Source: Rheinheimera salexigens (GTDB lineage: Bacteria > Pseudomonadota > Gammaproteobacteria > Enterobacterales > Alteromonadaceae). From it: a stretch of 64,000 bases of DNA. The notes below the pieces were generated by a model that made no database searches, had not been told where the DNA came from, and saw nothing but the letters and a program-made list of their open reading frames with translations. Location: the NCBI RefSeq assembly GCF_001752395.1, contig NZ_MKEK01000001.1, forward strand, positions 2,631,857 through 2,695,856. The letters run 5' to 3'. This document shows, one piece after another, positions 25,100 to 34,349 of this stretch. The number at the start of each line of letters is the position of its first letter. Position 1 is the first letter of the stretch. The translations under genes were made by a program, and so were the position numbers.

Positions 25100-27514
25100 T
25101 TAAAACTTATAATCAAAACGGACATAATACTGACCACCATCGGTATCATACGGAGCATGCCGCGAGTAAATTAAACCTCTACTCGCTTGCAGTGTTGCTT
25201 CATCTGGATAGTTATTAAATAAGTTTTCAACTCCTAAACGTACTTTAAAAGCAGGACTAGAATGCCAAGTAGCCGAAATATCTAACAGCATTTCACTTCC
25301 AAAATCTTGATATAGCTGACCACTTGCTTGATCAGCACTATCAGTCCACTTACCGAAATAGCGTAAGCGGGCAAAATATTCCCAACTATCTAATTGCCAC
25401 GTCGCGCTAAGATTACCGCTAAACTTTGGTAAACCATCTTCAATCCTAACTACACCGCTGTCACTTATGGTGCCATCTTGCTTGGTTACTTCGGTATCGT
25501 TATAGTTAACCGCACCCGCCACTCGAATATCACCGTACGCAGTAGCAAAGGTGTAGTTTCCAGCTACATCAATACCGCGAGTGCGAGTATCAAAGGCATT
25601 AGTGTAAAAATTAACACTGGTAAAACTTTCAGCGCCGGCTACGCCTTGCGATAATAATTCTTGGCGAATGGACTCTGTAACATTGTAGTTTTGTGATTGA
25701 CCAAAGCGGTTATCAACATCTATTTGGTAGATATCAATCGAACCATTAAAGCCACTATCAGTACGCATTGTTATACCTAGGGTATACGAGGTTGATTCTT
25801 CTGCTTGCAAAGGTTGGGCGCCAAAATATTGCGCAACGGGGCTAGTGGGTGATAAACGACCGGAAGTAAACAAATTTAAGGTAACGGTGTCGAGCCCTTG
25901 TGAGGTCCGCGTACTTTCTAACTGACCTGGCGTGGGTGCTCGAAAGCCCGTGCTTACCGTTCCACGAAATGCTAAATCATGAGATAACTCATAACGCAGT
26001 GATACCTTGCCATCAAGGGTATCACCAAACTCAGAAAAGTCTTCATAACGTAGTGCGATGCCCGTAGTAAATTGATCATTAATGGGCGCTTCTATATCAA
26101 TATACCCGGCATAGCTGCGTTGATCATATTTGCCAGCTTGCTGAGGACTGTAACCCGGAAAGCCGTTTGAACCAGATGGCAAACCTTCTTGTGCAGCAGG
26201 ACCAACAGCGTACGAAGCATAATCACCGGCACCGATCTGATACGTTTCTTCTCGAGTTTCAACACCAAAGGCAATATTAGCCGGATAAACTAAGATGCGA
26301 TTTGCCCACTGGTAGACAAAATCTAGATTTGCATTCAGTTCGCTTTGCTTTAACTGACCTAAATAAAATTGAGTTGGGCTATCAGTACCCAAAGACGCAT
26401 TAATACTTTCATCTAGCGTGTAATCAATAGCGCTACTGCCCATACTTATGCTGGCATCCCAACTAAAATCGGCTGTTACATCACCACTAATACCTGTAGT
26501 GAGTGCAAAGTCTTGATCTTCTTGACCAAACTTAGGTGAGAAACCCGCCGGAAAGAGTTTATGTAAATCGTAATCAGGATAATTATTTGGGCTTGGCTTA
26601 TATGCACTAGTAGACAGCGGATTACGCCAGTTAAAATCTGATACCCCCTCACTTTCGCCATAAGTTGCAAAACCATACCAATTGTTTTCTCCCATGGAAC
26701 TTTGTGCATTTAAAGCTAAACGTAAAGCTGTTCGCTCAGGTTGGCCCCAATGTTGTACTGGATTATTTACTTTGATGCCGGTTTGCTGTTCAAAATCAAT
26801 AGCATCACCGCGTTGCCGCGAACGTGAGGTCATACTTGCATCAGTATATTCAAATGTTGCGCTTAAGTGACCGTCATCACCCAGCTTTGTGCCCGCGCGT
26901 AACGCGGTTTGCCACTCAAAGCCATCACCCTCAAAATATTGGCCAGCTTGGGTATAACCTGAAACGCCTACGGAGTCATCCAAAATAATATTAATGACAC
27001 CTGCGATGGCATCCGAGCCATACTGTGCTGCTGCGCCGTCCCGTAGTACTTCAATACGCTTAATTGCTGCAGCTGGAATTTGCGCTAAATCAGCACCTTG
27101 TGCGCCATTAGAACCTAGTAAAGCACTACGGTGGCGTCGCTTACCGTTAATCAATACCATAGTGTGATCAGGGCTTAAACCGCGTAATGTTGCTGGTCGC
27201 ACAAACACCAAACCATCGTTCATTGGCAAACGTTGTACATTAAAACTAGGCGCTAAAGTGGTTAAAATATCAACTAATTCACTTGAAGCTGTCGCATCCA
27301 TTTCGTCGCGTGAAAATACATCCACGGGTGACATAGTATCAAATTGGGTTCGCGCTTGGCTGCGTGTACCTGTCACAATCAAGGTTTCTATTTCTTTATC
27401 TTGGACATTTCCACTCAGATCGAGACTGGAGTCTTGAGCAAAAGCGCTGTTAGAAATAGGTGATAACGCGGCCAGAATGGCTAAAGCTACTAGGTTGCGA
27501 CTTCGGTTTAACAT
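25100..27514 (-). CDS. TonB-dependent outer membrane receptor
   Basis: An 804-residue outer-membrane transporter. After a signal peptide (NLVALAILAALSPISNSAFAQ) it has a TonB-box-like ETLIVTGTRS, a plug domain (VDVFSRDEMDATASSELVDIL, LRGLSPDHTMVLINGKRRHR, IPAAAIKRIEVLRDGAAAQYGSDAIAGVINIIL) and a 22-strand barrel ending in FDYKF with a terminal aromatic. The plug with RRHRSAL and the long barrel without an obvious iron-siderophore motif fit the large group of carbohydrate, peptide or amino-acid-derivative receptors of Alteromonadales. The substrate is not known. The PLP enzyme gene follows directly, which suggests an amino-acid-like ligand. Confidence 0.9.
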   Translation of the reverse strand: MLNRSRNLVALAILAALSPISNSAFAQDSSLDLSGNVQDKEIETLIVTGTRSQARTQFDTMSPVDVFSRDEMDATASSELVDILTTLAPSFNVQRLPMNDGLVFVRPATLRGLSPDHTMVLINGKRRHRSALLGSNGAQGADLAQIPAAAIKRIEVLRDGAAAQYGSDAIAGVINIILDDSVGVSGYTQAGQYFEGDGFEWQTALRAGTKLGDDGHLSATFEYTDASMTSRSRQRGDAIDFEQQTGIKVNNPVQHWGQPERTALRLALNAQSSMGENNWYGFATYGESEGVSDFNWRNPLSTSAYKPSPNNYPDYDLHKLFPAGFSPKFGQEDQDFALTTGISGDVTADFSWDASISMGSSAIDYTLDESINASLGTDSPTQFYLGQLKQSELNANLDFVYQWANRILVYPANIAFGVETREETYQIGAGDYASYAVGPAAQEGLPSGSNGFPGYSPQQAGKYDQRSYAGYIDIEAPINDQFTTGIALRYEDFSEFGDTLDGKVSLRYELSHDLAFRGTVSTGFRAPTPGQLESTRTSQGLDTVTLNLFTSGRLSPTSPVAQYFGAQPLQAEESTSYTLGITMRTDSGFNGSIDIYQIDVDNRFGQSQNYNVTESIRQELLSQGVAGAESFTSVNFYTNAFDTRTRGIDVAGNYTFATAYGDIRVAGAVNYNDTEVTKQDGTISDSGVVRIEDGLPKFSGNLSATWQLDSWEYFARLRYFGKWTDSADQASGQLYQDFGSEMLLDISATWHSSPAFKVRLGVENLFNNYPDEATLQASRGLIYSRHAPYDTDGGQYYVRFDYKF

Positions 27515-27654
27515 GTACTACTCCAAGAGTCTTTTAATAAAAGGAAAATTCAGGGAGTAAGGTAATCTACAATTGTGTAAGGTGAATGACGAAAATATGA
27601 CGCTTATAAGTCAGCAGTTTTTAATTAAAGTGCAACAGGAAAAACATTATTCTG

Positions 27655-28142
27655 TTAGTTACACTTTTCCATAACAAAATTCTTAAGCTGTTGCCCTCTA
27701 ATATCTATGAGTTGTTCTTTGGCTACTGTAAAGCCCATGTGCTGATAGAAGGGTTTAGCGGTAATACTGACTTCTGAGTAATATCGCCTGACACCGCGGG
27801 TTTGGCCTTGTTTAAATACGTGTTCCATCAGTGCTCTGGCAACACCTTGGCCTTGATACTGATGATGACAAAAAAATGATCAATTAAGCCATCGGGTTGC
27901 AGATCGGTATAACCCACTATTACGCCATCCATTTCTGCCACAAATGGCGATAAACCCTGCATACGCTGTTGCCAAGCGGTAAAATCGTATGACTCTGGTG
28001 CCCAAGCTTCTATTTGTGCTTGTGAGTAATCACGGCAGTTAATATTACGAATGGTATTAAAAAAGATGCGCCATAACGCTGCCGCATCTGTTTCAATACC
28101 CGTTGTCATATCACTTACAACATAATCTCGAATAATGATCAA
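27655..28142 (-). pseudogene. GNAT family N-acetyltransferase, frameshifted
   Basis: The first 90 residues read as a GNAT enzyme (ETDAAALWRIFFNTIRNINC, YSQAQIEAWAPE, PFVAEMDGVIVGYTDLQPDGLIDHFF). In the current frame the protein then ends after 104 residues. Adding one T to the seven-T run on the minus strand (27870-27876 on the plus strand) restores the expected acetyl-CoA motif HHQYQGQGVARALMEHV and carries on to a normal end (VSITAKPFYQHMGF, stop at 27655). So the full gene is about 162 codons with a single-base deletion in a homopolymer. It may be a real pseudogene, a phase-variable switch or a read error. It overlaps the upstream amidohydrolase gene by four bases. Confidence 0.75.
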
Positions 28143-30199
28143 TTTTTTACAACAACCTCACGCACTAGCGGTTTTTCAGTAAACGGTTTAATACCCAGTT
28201 TTGGATATACTTCTGTTGGGTAATAAAATACGCCGCCGCGAGACACTAGGCTGATATTTTTGATTGCCTTAAAATCTTCGCTTGGGTTGCCGGGAACTAA
28301 AAAGAAGTCCGCCAGTTTGCCGGCTTCAATGCTACCTCTGTCGCGATGGCCTAAATAGTTTGCCATATCATAGCTGCCTAATTTCAACAGCTCTGCCGGG
28401 CTATACCCTAGTTGCTGAAAAATCTCTAATTCGCGATGCAATGTAAAGGCGCCGCCGAGATCGGTGCCCGGTATAATAACAATGCCCTTTTGCTTCATCA
28501 TTTTTAAGGTACTAATAATTTTTTCATAAGCGCCACGATAAGCAGCGTCTTGCTCTGGGCTGCTAATGTCAACCATAGACACTTTGGCACTACGCTGCTC
28601 ACCCGGTGGCATATGATCGATATAGTCTAATGCTCCCGCTTGGGTTTCGCCGTTTCGTGATAACAATAAGCGTTCATGAATGGCCATAGTCGGTTCAATA
28701 GCCACCTGATTATCAATCATTAATTGTAAGGTGTGCTGTACCGGCTGACTATTTATATCCAGCGCAGGTAAGCGATCAAGAGCCGTTAGGCGCAGCAAGG
28801 TACGGGTATCTTCATTTGGCTCTAGCACCCAGCCCAGCATTAGCTGATTAATATGGGTTAATTCGTGATAGCCCGCTTCAATCATTTGATTGGCATTAGA
28901 AAATGCCGGTACATGGCCTGACACTCGCATACCATGGGTTTTGGCTAGCTCTGCGATGGCAGGTACCCATTCGCCCTTCATACTGTTGTAAATTTTTACA
29001 CCAGGAAAACCCTGTTCGGCGTAAGTATTTACCGCAGCAAGCGCTTGTTGTTGTGTTTCTACCAAAATACCATTGTTATTATTCGACGGGCTTTTACCTT
29101 CGATCATGCCATAGCGGGTTACTCTAGGACCAACCAGAATGCCATCTTCAATTTTGGCTACCAATTCGCCCAGTACTTGCAACGAATTGCCCATGTCTCT
29201 AACAGAGGTTACACCTGCTAGCACATTCATCAAGCCGTCATTATTGCCAACATGGCCATGCATATCGTACAACCCTGGCACCAGCGTACCGCCATTGCCG
29301 GTAATTTCTGTTTCGCCTACTTCAGCTTTTTCTGCAAGTGGAGCAATACGCTCAATACGACCGTTTTTTACTAATACAGACACGGGTGCTGAAAGCGCCA
29401 AGTTTTGTGGTTCAAATACCCGCACATTACGAATACGTACCACGCCGTCATATTGATGAGAAAACTCTGCTTGTAGGGCTTCAAATCGCTGTAACGAATA
29501 TTTTGCTGATAGCTTACGTAACTGGGTTTCTTCGGCTTCAAAGCCTTGGCGTATAACAATAAAACGTGGCGTAATATAGGCAAAAAACTGCTGGTTATTG
29601 TCGAGTATTAAGTAGTCAGGATCTAGGTTTGCTCCCGCCAAAACATAGCTGCTTAAGTTTAACTTTTGGCCCTTGCTGCTAATGTTCAGAGTCTCTAGCT
29701 TTTCAAGCGATAACTGACCTGCCGGTAAAGCCGGCATAGATTGGCCTTCTGCTTGTAATAGCGCATTAGCTAATATGAAGTGGGCATATGGGCTACTGTT
29801 TTGTGGTACATACAAGGCAGATGATTGCAGCGTTTTTTGACCCGTGCCGGTTGCATCCTGCCAAGTAGCTTGGTTTGCCAAGCGTTGCATATGCTCTTCA
29901 ATGGTATTGCCAAAAGTGGTGTTGCCCGTGATATGCCAGTTGGTAGGAATACCCTGTTGATCCAGCGTTAAGCTTTCCTTATAGCCTGGGCCTCGGCCAT
30001 TGCTCTTAAAATCAAAATCTATCTGCAGATCAGAACCCTGCTCAGTAATAGTAGTCGTGACATGTAAATGCCCCACTCGGTTACCATTAAGCATAACCGT
30101 ATAATTATCTAAGCTCTCAACAGGTTGTTGCTGTTGTTCGGTTAGCTCAGAGCAGCCAAACAACAAGCCCAGCATGACACCACATATTAATACTCGCAT
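28139..30199 (-). CDS. Lipoprotein amidohydrolase family protein
   Basis: A 686-residue protein. The N-terminus MRVLICGVMLGLLFGC is a lipoprotein signal with Cys16, so it is anchored in the envelope. Residues about 20-265 are an extra beta-rich domain of no recognised family. Residues about 270-670 are an amidohydrolase-superfamily metal-dependent hydrolase with LVPGLYDMHGHVG (two metal His), GVKIYNS (bridging Lys), MRVSGHVPAF, YHELTHINQ and IIPGTDLGG (catalytic Asp). Relatives include secreted prolidase and imidazolonepropionase-like enzymes; the substrate is not known. The gene overlaps the broken GNAT gene by 4 bases. Confidence 0.8.
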   Translation of the reverse strand: MRVLICGVMLGLLFGCSELTEQQQQPVESLDNYTVMLNGNRVGHLHVTTTITEQGSDLQIDFDFKSNGRGPGYKESLTLDQQGIPTNWHITGNTTFGNTIEEHMQRLANQATWQDATGTGQKTLQSSALYVPQNSSPYAHFILANALLQAEGQSMPALPAGQLSLEKLETLNISSKGQKLNLSSYVLAGANLDPDYLILDNNQQFFAYITPRFIVIRQGFEAEETQLRKLSAKYSLQRFEALQAEFSHQYDGVVRIRNVRVFEPQNLALSAPVSVLVKNGRIERIAPLAEKAEVGETEITGNGGTLVPGLYDMHGHVGNNDGLMNVLAGVTSVRDMGNSLQVLGELVAKIEDGILVGPRVTRYGMIEGKSPSNNNNGILVETQQQALAAVNTYAEQGFPGVKIYNSMKGEWVPAIAELAKTHGMRVSGHVPAFSNANQMIEAGYHELTHINQLMLGWVLEPNEDTRTLLRLTALDRLPALDINSQPVQHTLQLMIDNQVAIEPTMAIHERLLLSRNGETQAGALDYIDHMPPGEQRSAKVSMVDISSPEQDAAYRGAYEKIISTLKMMKQKGIVIIPGTDLGGAFTLHRELEIFQQLGYSPAELLKLGSYDMANYLGHRDRGSIEAGKLADFFLVPGNPSEDFKAIKNISLVSRGGVFYYPTEVYPKLGIKPFTEKPLVREVVVKN

Positions 30200-30354
30200 T
30201 ACCCAGTTCCTTTAAACGTTTACAATGGCATCAGGCCAAGACAATACTTAATCTCAAGACAATGATTTAGCCTAAATTAATGAATAAACCTTATCCGAGT
30301 TCCTATTTCAATTCAATTCTTTACTCAGTTTCTACCTAAATAGTAAGTTTGCAA

Positions 30355-31110
30355 TTAAACAATATATCTAAAGGTTAAATTAAACCGCGAGCCAGTCACT
30401 TTCTTTCTTTTTGGCACGCTGTGTTGCCAATAATGTTGCAGCTGTCCACGCATAACTAATAAGCTGCCGTGCGGCAATGCGATTACTATTTTCTTTGCAG
30501 GGTCATCCATTCTGCGCAACACAAAATCTCGTGTTTGGCCAAAATTAACCGAGGCAATAACAGGGTTTTTACCTAATTCTTGTTCGTCATCGGCATGCCA
30601 ACTCATGTGATCATCACCATTGCGATACCAATTTAATAGCACGCTGTTAAAGGACGTCGCCGTTGCCTGCTCTATTTTTTGCTTGATATAAAGCAAGCCT
30701 TGGTTCCATGCATTCGGCTTAGAAGTAATGCCAGAATAAGTATAACGCTTTCCTGAGTCGCCATACCAAGCAGTCAGCCTAGGCAAATAGAGACTTCTGC
30801 CATACATGTTTATTTTATCGCGCTGCCAGTTAATATGCGTAAATTTTATCTGAGCAAAATCGTGTTCACTAACCTGCTGCCAGTTGGTGTTTTTCCAATC
30901 TAGGGTGTCATTCTGTTGAAAATACTCAACACTACGATCACTCACCTTGCGATTAAAAAAATGCTCTGCAAACATCAATTCGCCATTAGGTACTTTTAGG
31001 ATAAAGGCTTGCACAGCGTCATGCCAAAGGTATGAATATTCGATATCTGCAGAAATGATAAAGGGCAGTTTTGGCTGGTTTGACTGGTCTAGCTCAGAGA
31101 ATAAATCCAT
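30355..31110 (-). CDS. AlkB-like 2-oxoglutarate/iron-dependent dioxygenase
   Basis: A 251-residue enzyme that would repair alkylated nucleic acids by oxidative demethylation. The Fe(II) ligands and 2-oxoglutarate site are visible: NWYRNGDDHMSWHADDEQELG (His-x-Asp), SVNFGQTRDFVLRR, LPHGSLLVMRGQLQHYWQHSVPKR with the distal His, and SRFNLTFRYI with Arg contacting 2-oxoglutarate. LPRLTAWYGDSGKRYTYSG is typical of the AlkB homologue 2/3-like subgroup, which is longer than E. coli AlkB. Its ATG directly abuts the TAA of the DUF924 gene, so they are co-translated. Confidence 0.85.
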   Translation of the reverse strand: MDLFSELDQSNQPKLPFIISADIEYSYLWHDAVQAFILKVPNGELMFAEHFFNRKVSDRSVEYFQQNDTLDWKNTNWQQVSEHDFAQIKFTHINWQRDKINMYGRSLYLPRLTAWYGDSGKRYTYSGITSKPNAWNQGLLYIKQKIEQATATSFNSVLLNWYRNGDDHMSWHADDEQELGKNPVIASVNFGQTRDFVLRRMDDPAKKIVIALPHGSLLVMRGQLQHYWQHSVPKRKKVTGSRFNLTFRYIV

Positions 31111-31647
31111 TTAGAAACCAGAGCCTGACTGTAATAAAAATTTTTTTTCTTCTTCGGTTGAAGCTCGGCCTAAAATTTTATTTCTATGTGGATAACGGCC
31201 AAACTGTTCGATTATAGCTTTATGTTTTAAAGCAAATTTTAGACTATCTTTGATACCCAACTGGGTAAATAAATGCTCTGCTTGTTGCTGAATGTACAAA
31301 GACTCACTGTGCATAAACGGCATATATAAAAAGGATTGTTGCTCAGCGCTTAATTCCACATCTAAACCTTTAGCAATAGCATTCTGTGCTAAGGCCAATG
31401 CTAAAGGATCATATAAAAAAGATTCTGGCTGGCCTCGAAACATATTTCTTGAGAACTGATCTAACACTATAATTTCAGCTAAACTGCCCAAAGCACTACA
31501 GCGCCAACTTGCTAGCTCGCATTGAATGGCTTGAGCATGCACAGCTGCAAACCTAGTTCGAATATGTTGATCAAAGGCGTCATTTTTAATAAACCACTTT
31601 GACCTACCCGCTTCAGTAAACCAAAACTCTATTATTTTTAGGTGCAT
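31111..31647 (-). CDS. DUF924 family protein
   Basis: A 178-residue helical protein with the DUF924 signs IEFWFTEAGRSKWF, LAEIIVLDQFSRNMFRG, DPLALALAQ, FLYMPFMHSE, QFGRYPHRNKILGRASTEEE and a short tail. The fold is tetratricopeptide-like; activity is not established. The ATG at 31647 is chosen because an AGGAG site lies a few bases before it; the upstream in-frame ATG adds nine residues that overlap that site. It is the first gene of a two-gene unit with the AlkB-like gene. Confidence 0.8.
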   Translation of the reverse strand: MHLKIIEFWFTEAGRSKWFIKNDAFDQHIRTRFAAVHAQAIQCELASWRCSALGSLAEIIVLDQFSRNMFRGQPESFLYDPLALALAQNAIAKGLDVELSAEQQSFLYMPFMHSESLYIQQQAEHLFTQLGIKDSLKFALKHKAIIEQFGRYPHRNKILGRASTEEEKKFLLQSGSGF

Positions 31648-31692
31648 TGTCACTCCTAAAAGTGTAACGCCCATATAAACGTTACCGTTAAA

Positions 31693-31992
31693 CTAGCTTA
31701 TACCCTCTACGCCTGACACAAGTACTCCAGGTACAAGGACCACGGTTTTTGCGCCAGAACGCTCCATTACTTTTACAATTGTAGACTGAATAATTTCGTC
31801 TTCTCGGGCATCAGCTGTGCTTGTAAAGCTTTGCAGCATGGGCTCAGCACCTTGCTCTTCCACGAATGCAATTGTTACCTGCTGTGCTAAATCAGCATGG
31901 CTACCAGAATAAGCAATTGATAATTCAGGATAGCCTTGAAAGCCCATTTTAATTTTTTTGGCAATTCTCTTTTTTGATTTATCTATATTCAT
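31693..31992 (-). CDS. Conserved small protein of unknown function
   Basis: A 99-residue protein with a basic start (KSKKRIAKKIKMGFQGYPELSIAYSG) and an alpha/beta pattern (DLAQQVTIAFVEEQGAEPMLQSFTS, then IIQSTIVKVMERSGAKTVVLVPGV). I recall similar small proteins in other gammaproteobacteria but no name or function. The start at 31992 follows TTAGAGAATCAGC. It stands 46 bases upstream of the DUF924 start on the same strand, perhaps in the same transcript. It is not a shadow: the frame is open throughout and codon use looks normal. Confidence 0.6.
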   Translation of the reverse strand: MNIDKSKKRIAKKIKMGFQGYPELSIAYSGSHADLAQQVTIAFVEEQGAEPMLQSFTSTADAREDEIIQSTIVKVMERSGAKTVVLVPGVLVSGVEGIS

Positions 31993-32048
31993 GCTGATTC
32001 TCTAATAAGGTTTAACCGCGCCATTAAACGAATATCCGTAAAATGGCT

Positions 32049-32387
32049 TTATGTTATGACACGCCCAAGCCTATATGAATCGACTATCGCTATAAGCCAA
32101 ATAATGACTAACAAATATATTTGAACATTTAATTCTTGTGCAGCAACACCTGTTGTTGAACTTGATAAGGATTGTGTAATGGCGGCAATATCTAATGGTA
32201 TTTCGACACTTTTCAGCTGCTGTACAATCTGTTCAGCTTTAGCAAAAATTTCTTTGATAAAAAAATATAACGGTATAGAAAACGCACAAACAAAAACTGC
32301 ACCCATCACATGTTTTTTAACATAAAAATGGCCAACACCCGGATACACCAGAGCAGATAACAATGCAGCTTGAACTGACTTTTTCAT
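32049..32387 (-). CDS. Small membrane protein with TM2-like N-terminus
   Basis: A 112-residue protein with three hydrophobic segments: residues about 7-20 (ALLSALVYPGVGHFYV), 25-45 (HVMGAVFVCAFSIPLYFFI) and 88-108 (VQIYLLVIIWLIAIVDSYRLG). The PGVGHFY-x-K piece resembles the turn of TM2-domain proteins, where a GxGxF/Y motif joins two short helices. The terminal IVDSYRLGR also fits that group. Function is not known. It is 56 bases upstream of the 99-residue gene's start. Confidence 0.6.
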   Translation of the reverse strand: MKKSVQAALLSALVYPGVGHFYVKKHVMGAVFVCAFSIPLYFFIKEIFAKAEQIVQQLKSVEIPLDIAAITQSLSSSTTGVAAQELNVQIYLLVIIWLIAIVDSYRLGRVIT

Positions 32388-32540
32388 GTTGTACCTATAT
32401 ATTCATGCTGTGCCTATAATTGTGCCTAGATAAGTATCGACGCGCATTTGGATCTAATTTATATGCTACACACATTGTTGGAAATAGAAACCAAGCTTTT
32501 AGTTCAAGCAGCTTAATCATGTTTGGCTAGGTATCAAAAT

Positions 32541-32571
32541 AAAAAAGGGCCTAAAATTGTTTAGACCCTTT
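32541..32571 (-). terminator. Rho-independent terminator of the DUF3297 gene
   Basis: On the minus strand AAAGGG and CTAAA pair with TTTAG and CCCTTT, then a run of six T follows. It lies about 100 bases after the DUF3297 stop. Confidence 0.75.
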
Positions 32572-32676
32572 AACACGATAAGATTTTAACCCTGTCAATA
32601 CCGATAATCTAGGTGCTGTTGCAGCAAAACAGGATGAGGAATACTGTTCATTGATTAACGGTTTTCATTGCACAGA

Positions 32677-32925
32677 TTAGCTATAAAAGGCTTCGACAGT
32701 ACCTTTAAGCGTAATAATAAGCGGTTGACCACGACGGTCCAGCGCTTTATGCGAAGCGGCTTTTACCCAACCTTCGCTGATACAATACTCTTCAACATCG
32801 AAACGCTCTTTGCCGTTGAGCTTAATTCCAATATTGTGCTCGAAAACTTCTGCCACATAGTGTGGACTACGGGGATTGCTCGAAAGGCGATCAGGTAAAG
32901 CAGGTGCCGATTTAGTGTCGTTCAT
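32677..32925 (-). CDS. DUF3297 family protein
   Basis: An 82-residue soluble protein with the full family signature: ALPDRLSSNPRSPHYVAEVFEHNIGIKLNGKERFDVEEYCISEGWV then RRGQPLIITLKGTVEAFY. DUF3297 proteins are highly conserved in proteobacteria, and their role is not known; family members are sometimes annotated as glutathione peroxidase-like by error. The gene is monocistronic with its own terminator. The start is supported by a TTAGGTCAATT leader with AGG seven bases upstream. Confidence 0.85.
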   Translation of the reverse strand: MNDTKSAPALPDRLSSNPRSPHYVAEVFEHNIGIKLNGKERFDVEEYCISEGWVKAASHKALDRRGQPLIITLKGTVEAFYS

Positions 32926-33041
32926 AATTGACCTAAGGTAGATAAAAGTGCGCTATTGTAGACAATATAGACCTAACGCTCAAGAACTGCTGTCACTGTT
33001 CGTTGTCAGTAAATTAAGCCACTTGCATCCTGGCAAGGTAT

Positions 33042-33872
33042 TTATCTGCCATTTTTTATGTTGATATATTCATTTTTTACTGGCTCGTAACCGTATTTAC
33101 TCTCTAAGCGTTTAATAATAAAGTGGCCGCGCGCCATGTCTTGATAAAAATCAGTGAACAGCGTATTTAAAGATGCACCCGTAACAGCGCCTATAACCGG
33201 AACAATTTGCGCTGCAAACTTATTCGTTATCACGATACCAAATCGCGCTGCAACTTTCTCTATAATTTCTGCCAGCCACTTCGCAGCTTGTGAGGGGGTA
33301 TAGTTACTAACAGCTTTAGTGCTCTGCTTTGCTGCTATTTCCGCTAATTCTTTAGACAACTGCTGCATAGATTGGGTTAAAAAACCGCGAGTTATATAAT
33401 ACCCCGTTTCTGCTGCGTCATCTATTTTGCTGGGCCCACCAAGGGCAAAAACCTCGATGCAGGATTGTTTAGTGCTAATATTGTTTAAATCGAAACCTTC
33501 GCTTCGGGCAACATCAGCCACTGAGCGCATCATAATGGTTACTGAAATAGGCAGTTCAATTAACAGCGCAGTGAATCCAAATGCTCCGCCAATAGCTCCT
33601 GACGTTGCTGCATAAAATTTATGCAGCTTAGGTGAGGCTAACGTTTTTGGTTTATTATTTAGGCTCCATAATGCGGTACCCGCGGCTTTATGCAAAGCCA
33701 CTTCTACAGCACCGTTTATTTTCTTTGCGACAGAGGCCGGCAGCGCTTTTACCGCTCCCTCTATTGGCGAACCGATTAAATGGGATATTTTCGAGATTAC
33801 AGATGGCGACTCTAATAACGCTACGGCTGCTTTAAGGTCTTTATAATCAACAGGATCTTGCTGTATAGACAC
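33042..33872 (-). CDS. EcsC family protein
   Basis: A 276-residue protein of the EcsC family. The central part AATSGAIGGAFGFTALLIELPISVTIMMRSVADVARSEGFDLN contains the glycine-rich hydrophobic stretch and the conserved EL-P-T-x-x-x-R segment; FALGGPSKIDDAAETGYY and the second hydrophobic AAQIVPVIGAVTGASLNTLFTDFYQDMARGHF follow. EcsC is named after the third gene of a Bacillus ABC operon, but its own role is not established. No ABC gene is adjacent here. The start follows AAGGAATTTACC. Confidence 0.8.
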   Translation of the reverse strand: MSIQQDPVDYKDLKAAVALLESPSVISKISHLIGSPIEGAVKALPASVAKKINGAVEVALHKAAGTALWSLNNKPKTLASPKLHKFYAATSGAIGGAFGFTALLIELPISVTIMMRSVADVARSEGFDLNNISTKQSCIEVFALGGPSKIDDAAETGYYITRGFLTQSMQQLSKELAEIAAKQSTKAVSNYTPSQAAKWLAEIIEKVAARFGIVITNKFAAQIVPVIGAVTGASLNTLFTDFYQDMARGHFIIKRLESKYGYEPVKNEYINIKNGR

Positions 33873-33904
33873 GGTAAATTCCTTATTTGGATGCTAAATT
33901 GATT

Positions 33905-34252
33905 CTAACCGCGAAAACAGCCATGGGCGTCTTCTGCTAGCACGGCTAAAAATTCTTCAAAAGAACTTACTTCAGGAACTGGATCATAACTATGCCATTT
34001 TAGATCTTGGCGCAGCCAAAATATCTGCCACGTTTTTGATTGCTTAATGTGGGTAGCTTTTGCAATCGGCTGCTCAATTTTAGTAGATTTATTATTCAAT
34101 CTTGGCCGTATTTCAAAAAACTCTATGCTTTGCTCTTTGATACGATAACCAATATCAAGCTGGTCACGCATGTGTAAAGGAGGCCGGTTTTGTTGTATGT
34201 AAGTTGTCGCAAACTTTTCGACTCTAGCGTGTTCAAACTCACTGAATGCCAT
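33905..34252 (-). CDS. DUF3024 family protein
   Basis: A 115-residue protein with family features: FSEFEHARVEKFATTYIQQNRPP, RDQLDIGYRIKEQSIEFFEIRPR, AKATHIKQSKTWQIFWLRQDLKWHSYDPVPEVSSFEEFLAVL. Function is not known. Its stop is 32 bases upstream of the EcsC gene on the same strand, so the two may be co-transcribed. The start follows TTAAGGATGGC, where AGG is close to the ATG. Confidence 0.8.
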   Translation of the reverse strand: MAFSEFEHARVEKFATTYIQQNRPPLHMRDQLDIGYRIKEQSIEFFEIRPRLNNKSTKIEQPIAKATHIKQSKTWQIFWLRQDLKWHSYDPVPEVSSFEEFLAVLAEDAHGCFRG

Positions 34253-34349
34253 CCTTAATCTCCAATTAACTCAAAAGGCATAGTTGCATGAATTAAAACT
34301 CAATGTGTTTAGTATCAGTCATTTTTTCTATATTGTCCTATATAGATTT

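Noticed and set aside
29139..29456. 105-codon ORF antisense to the amidohydrolase gene
   Set aside because: Shadow of the hydrolase coding frame, no ribosome site.
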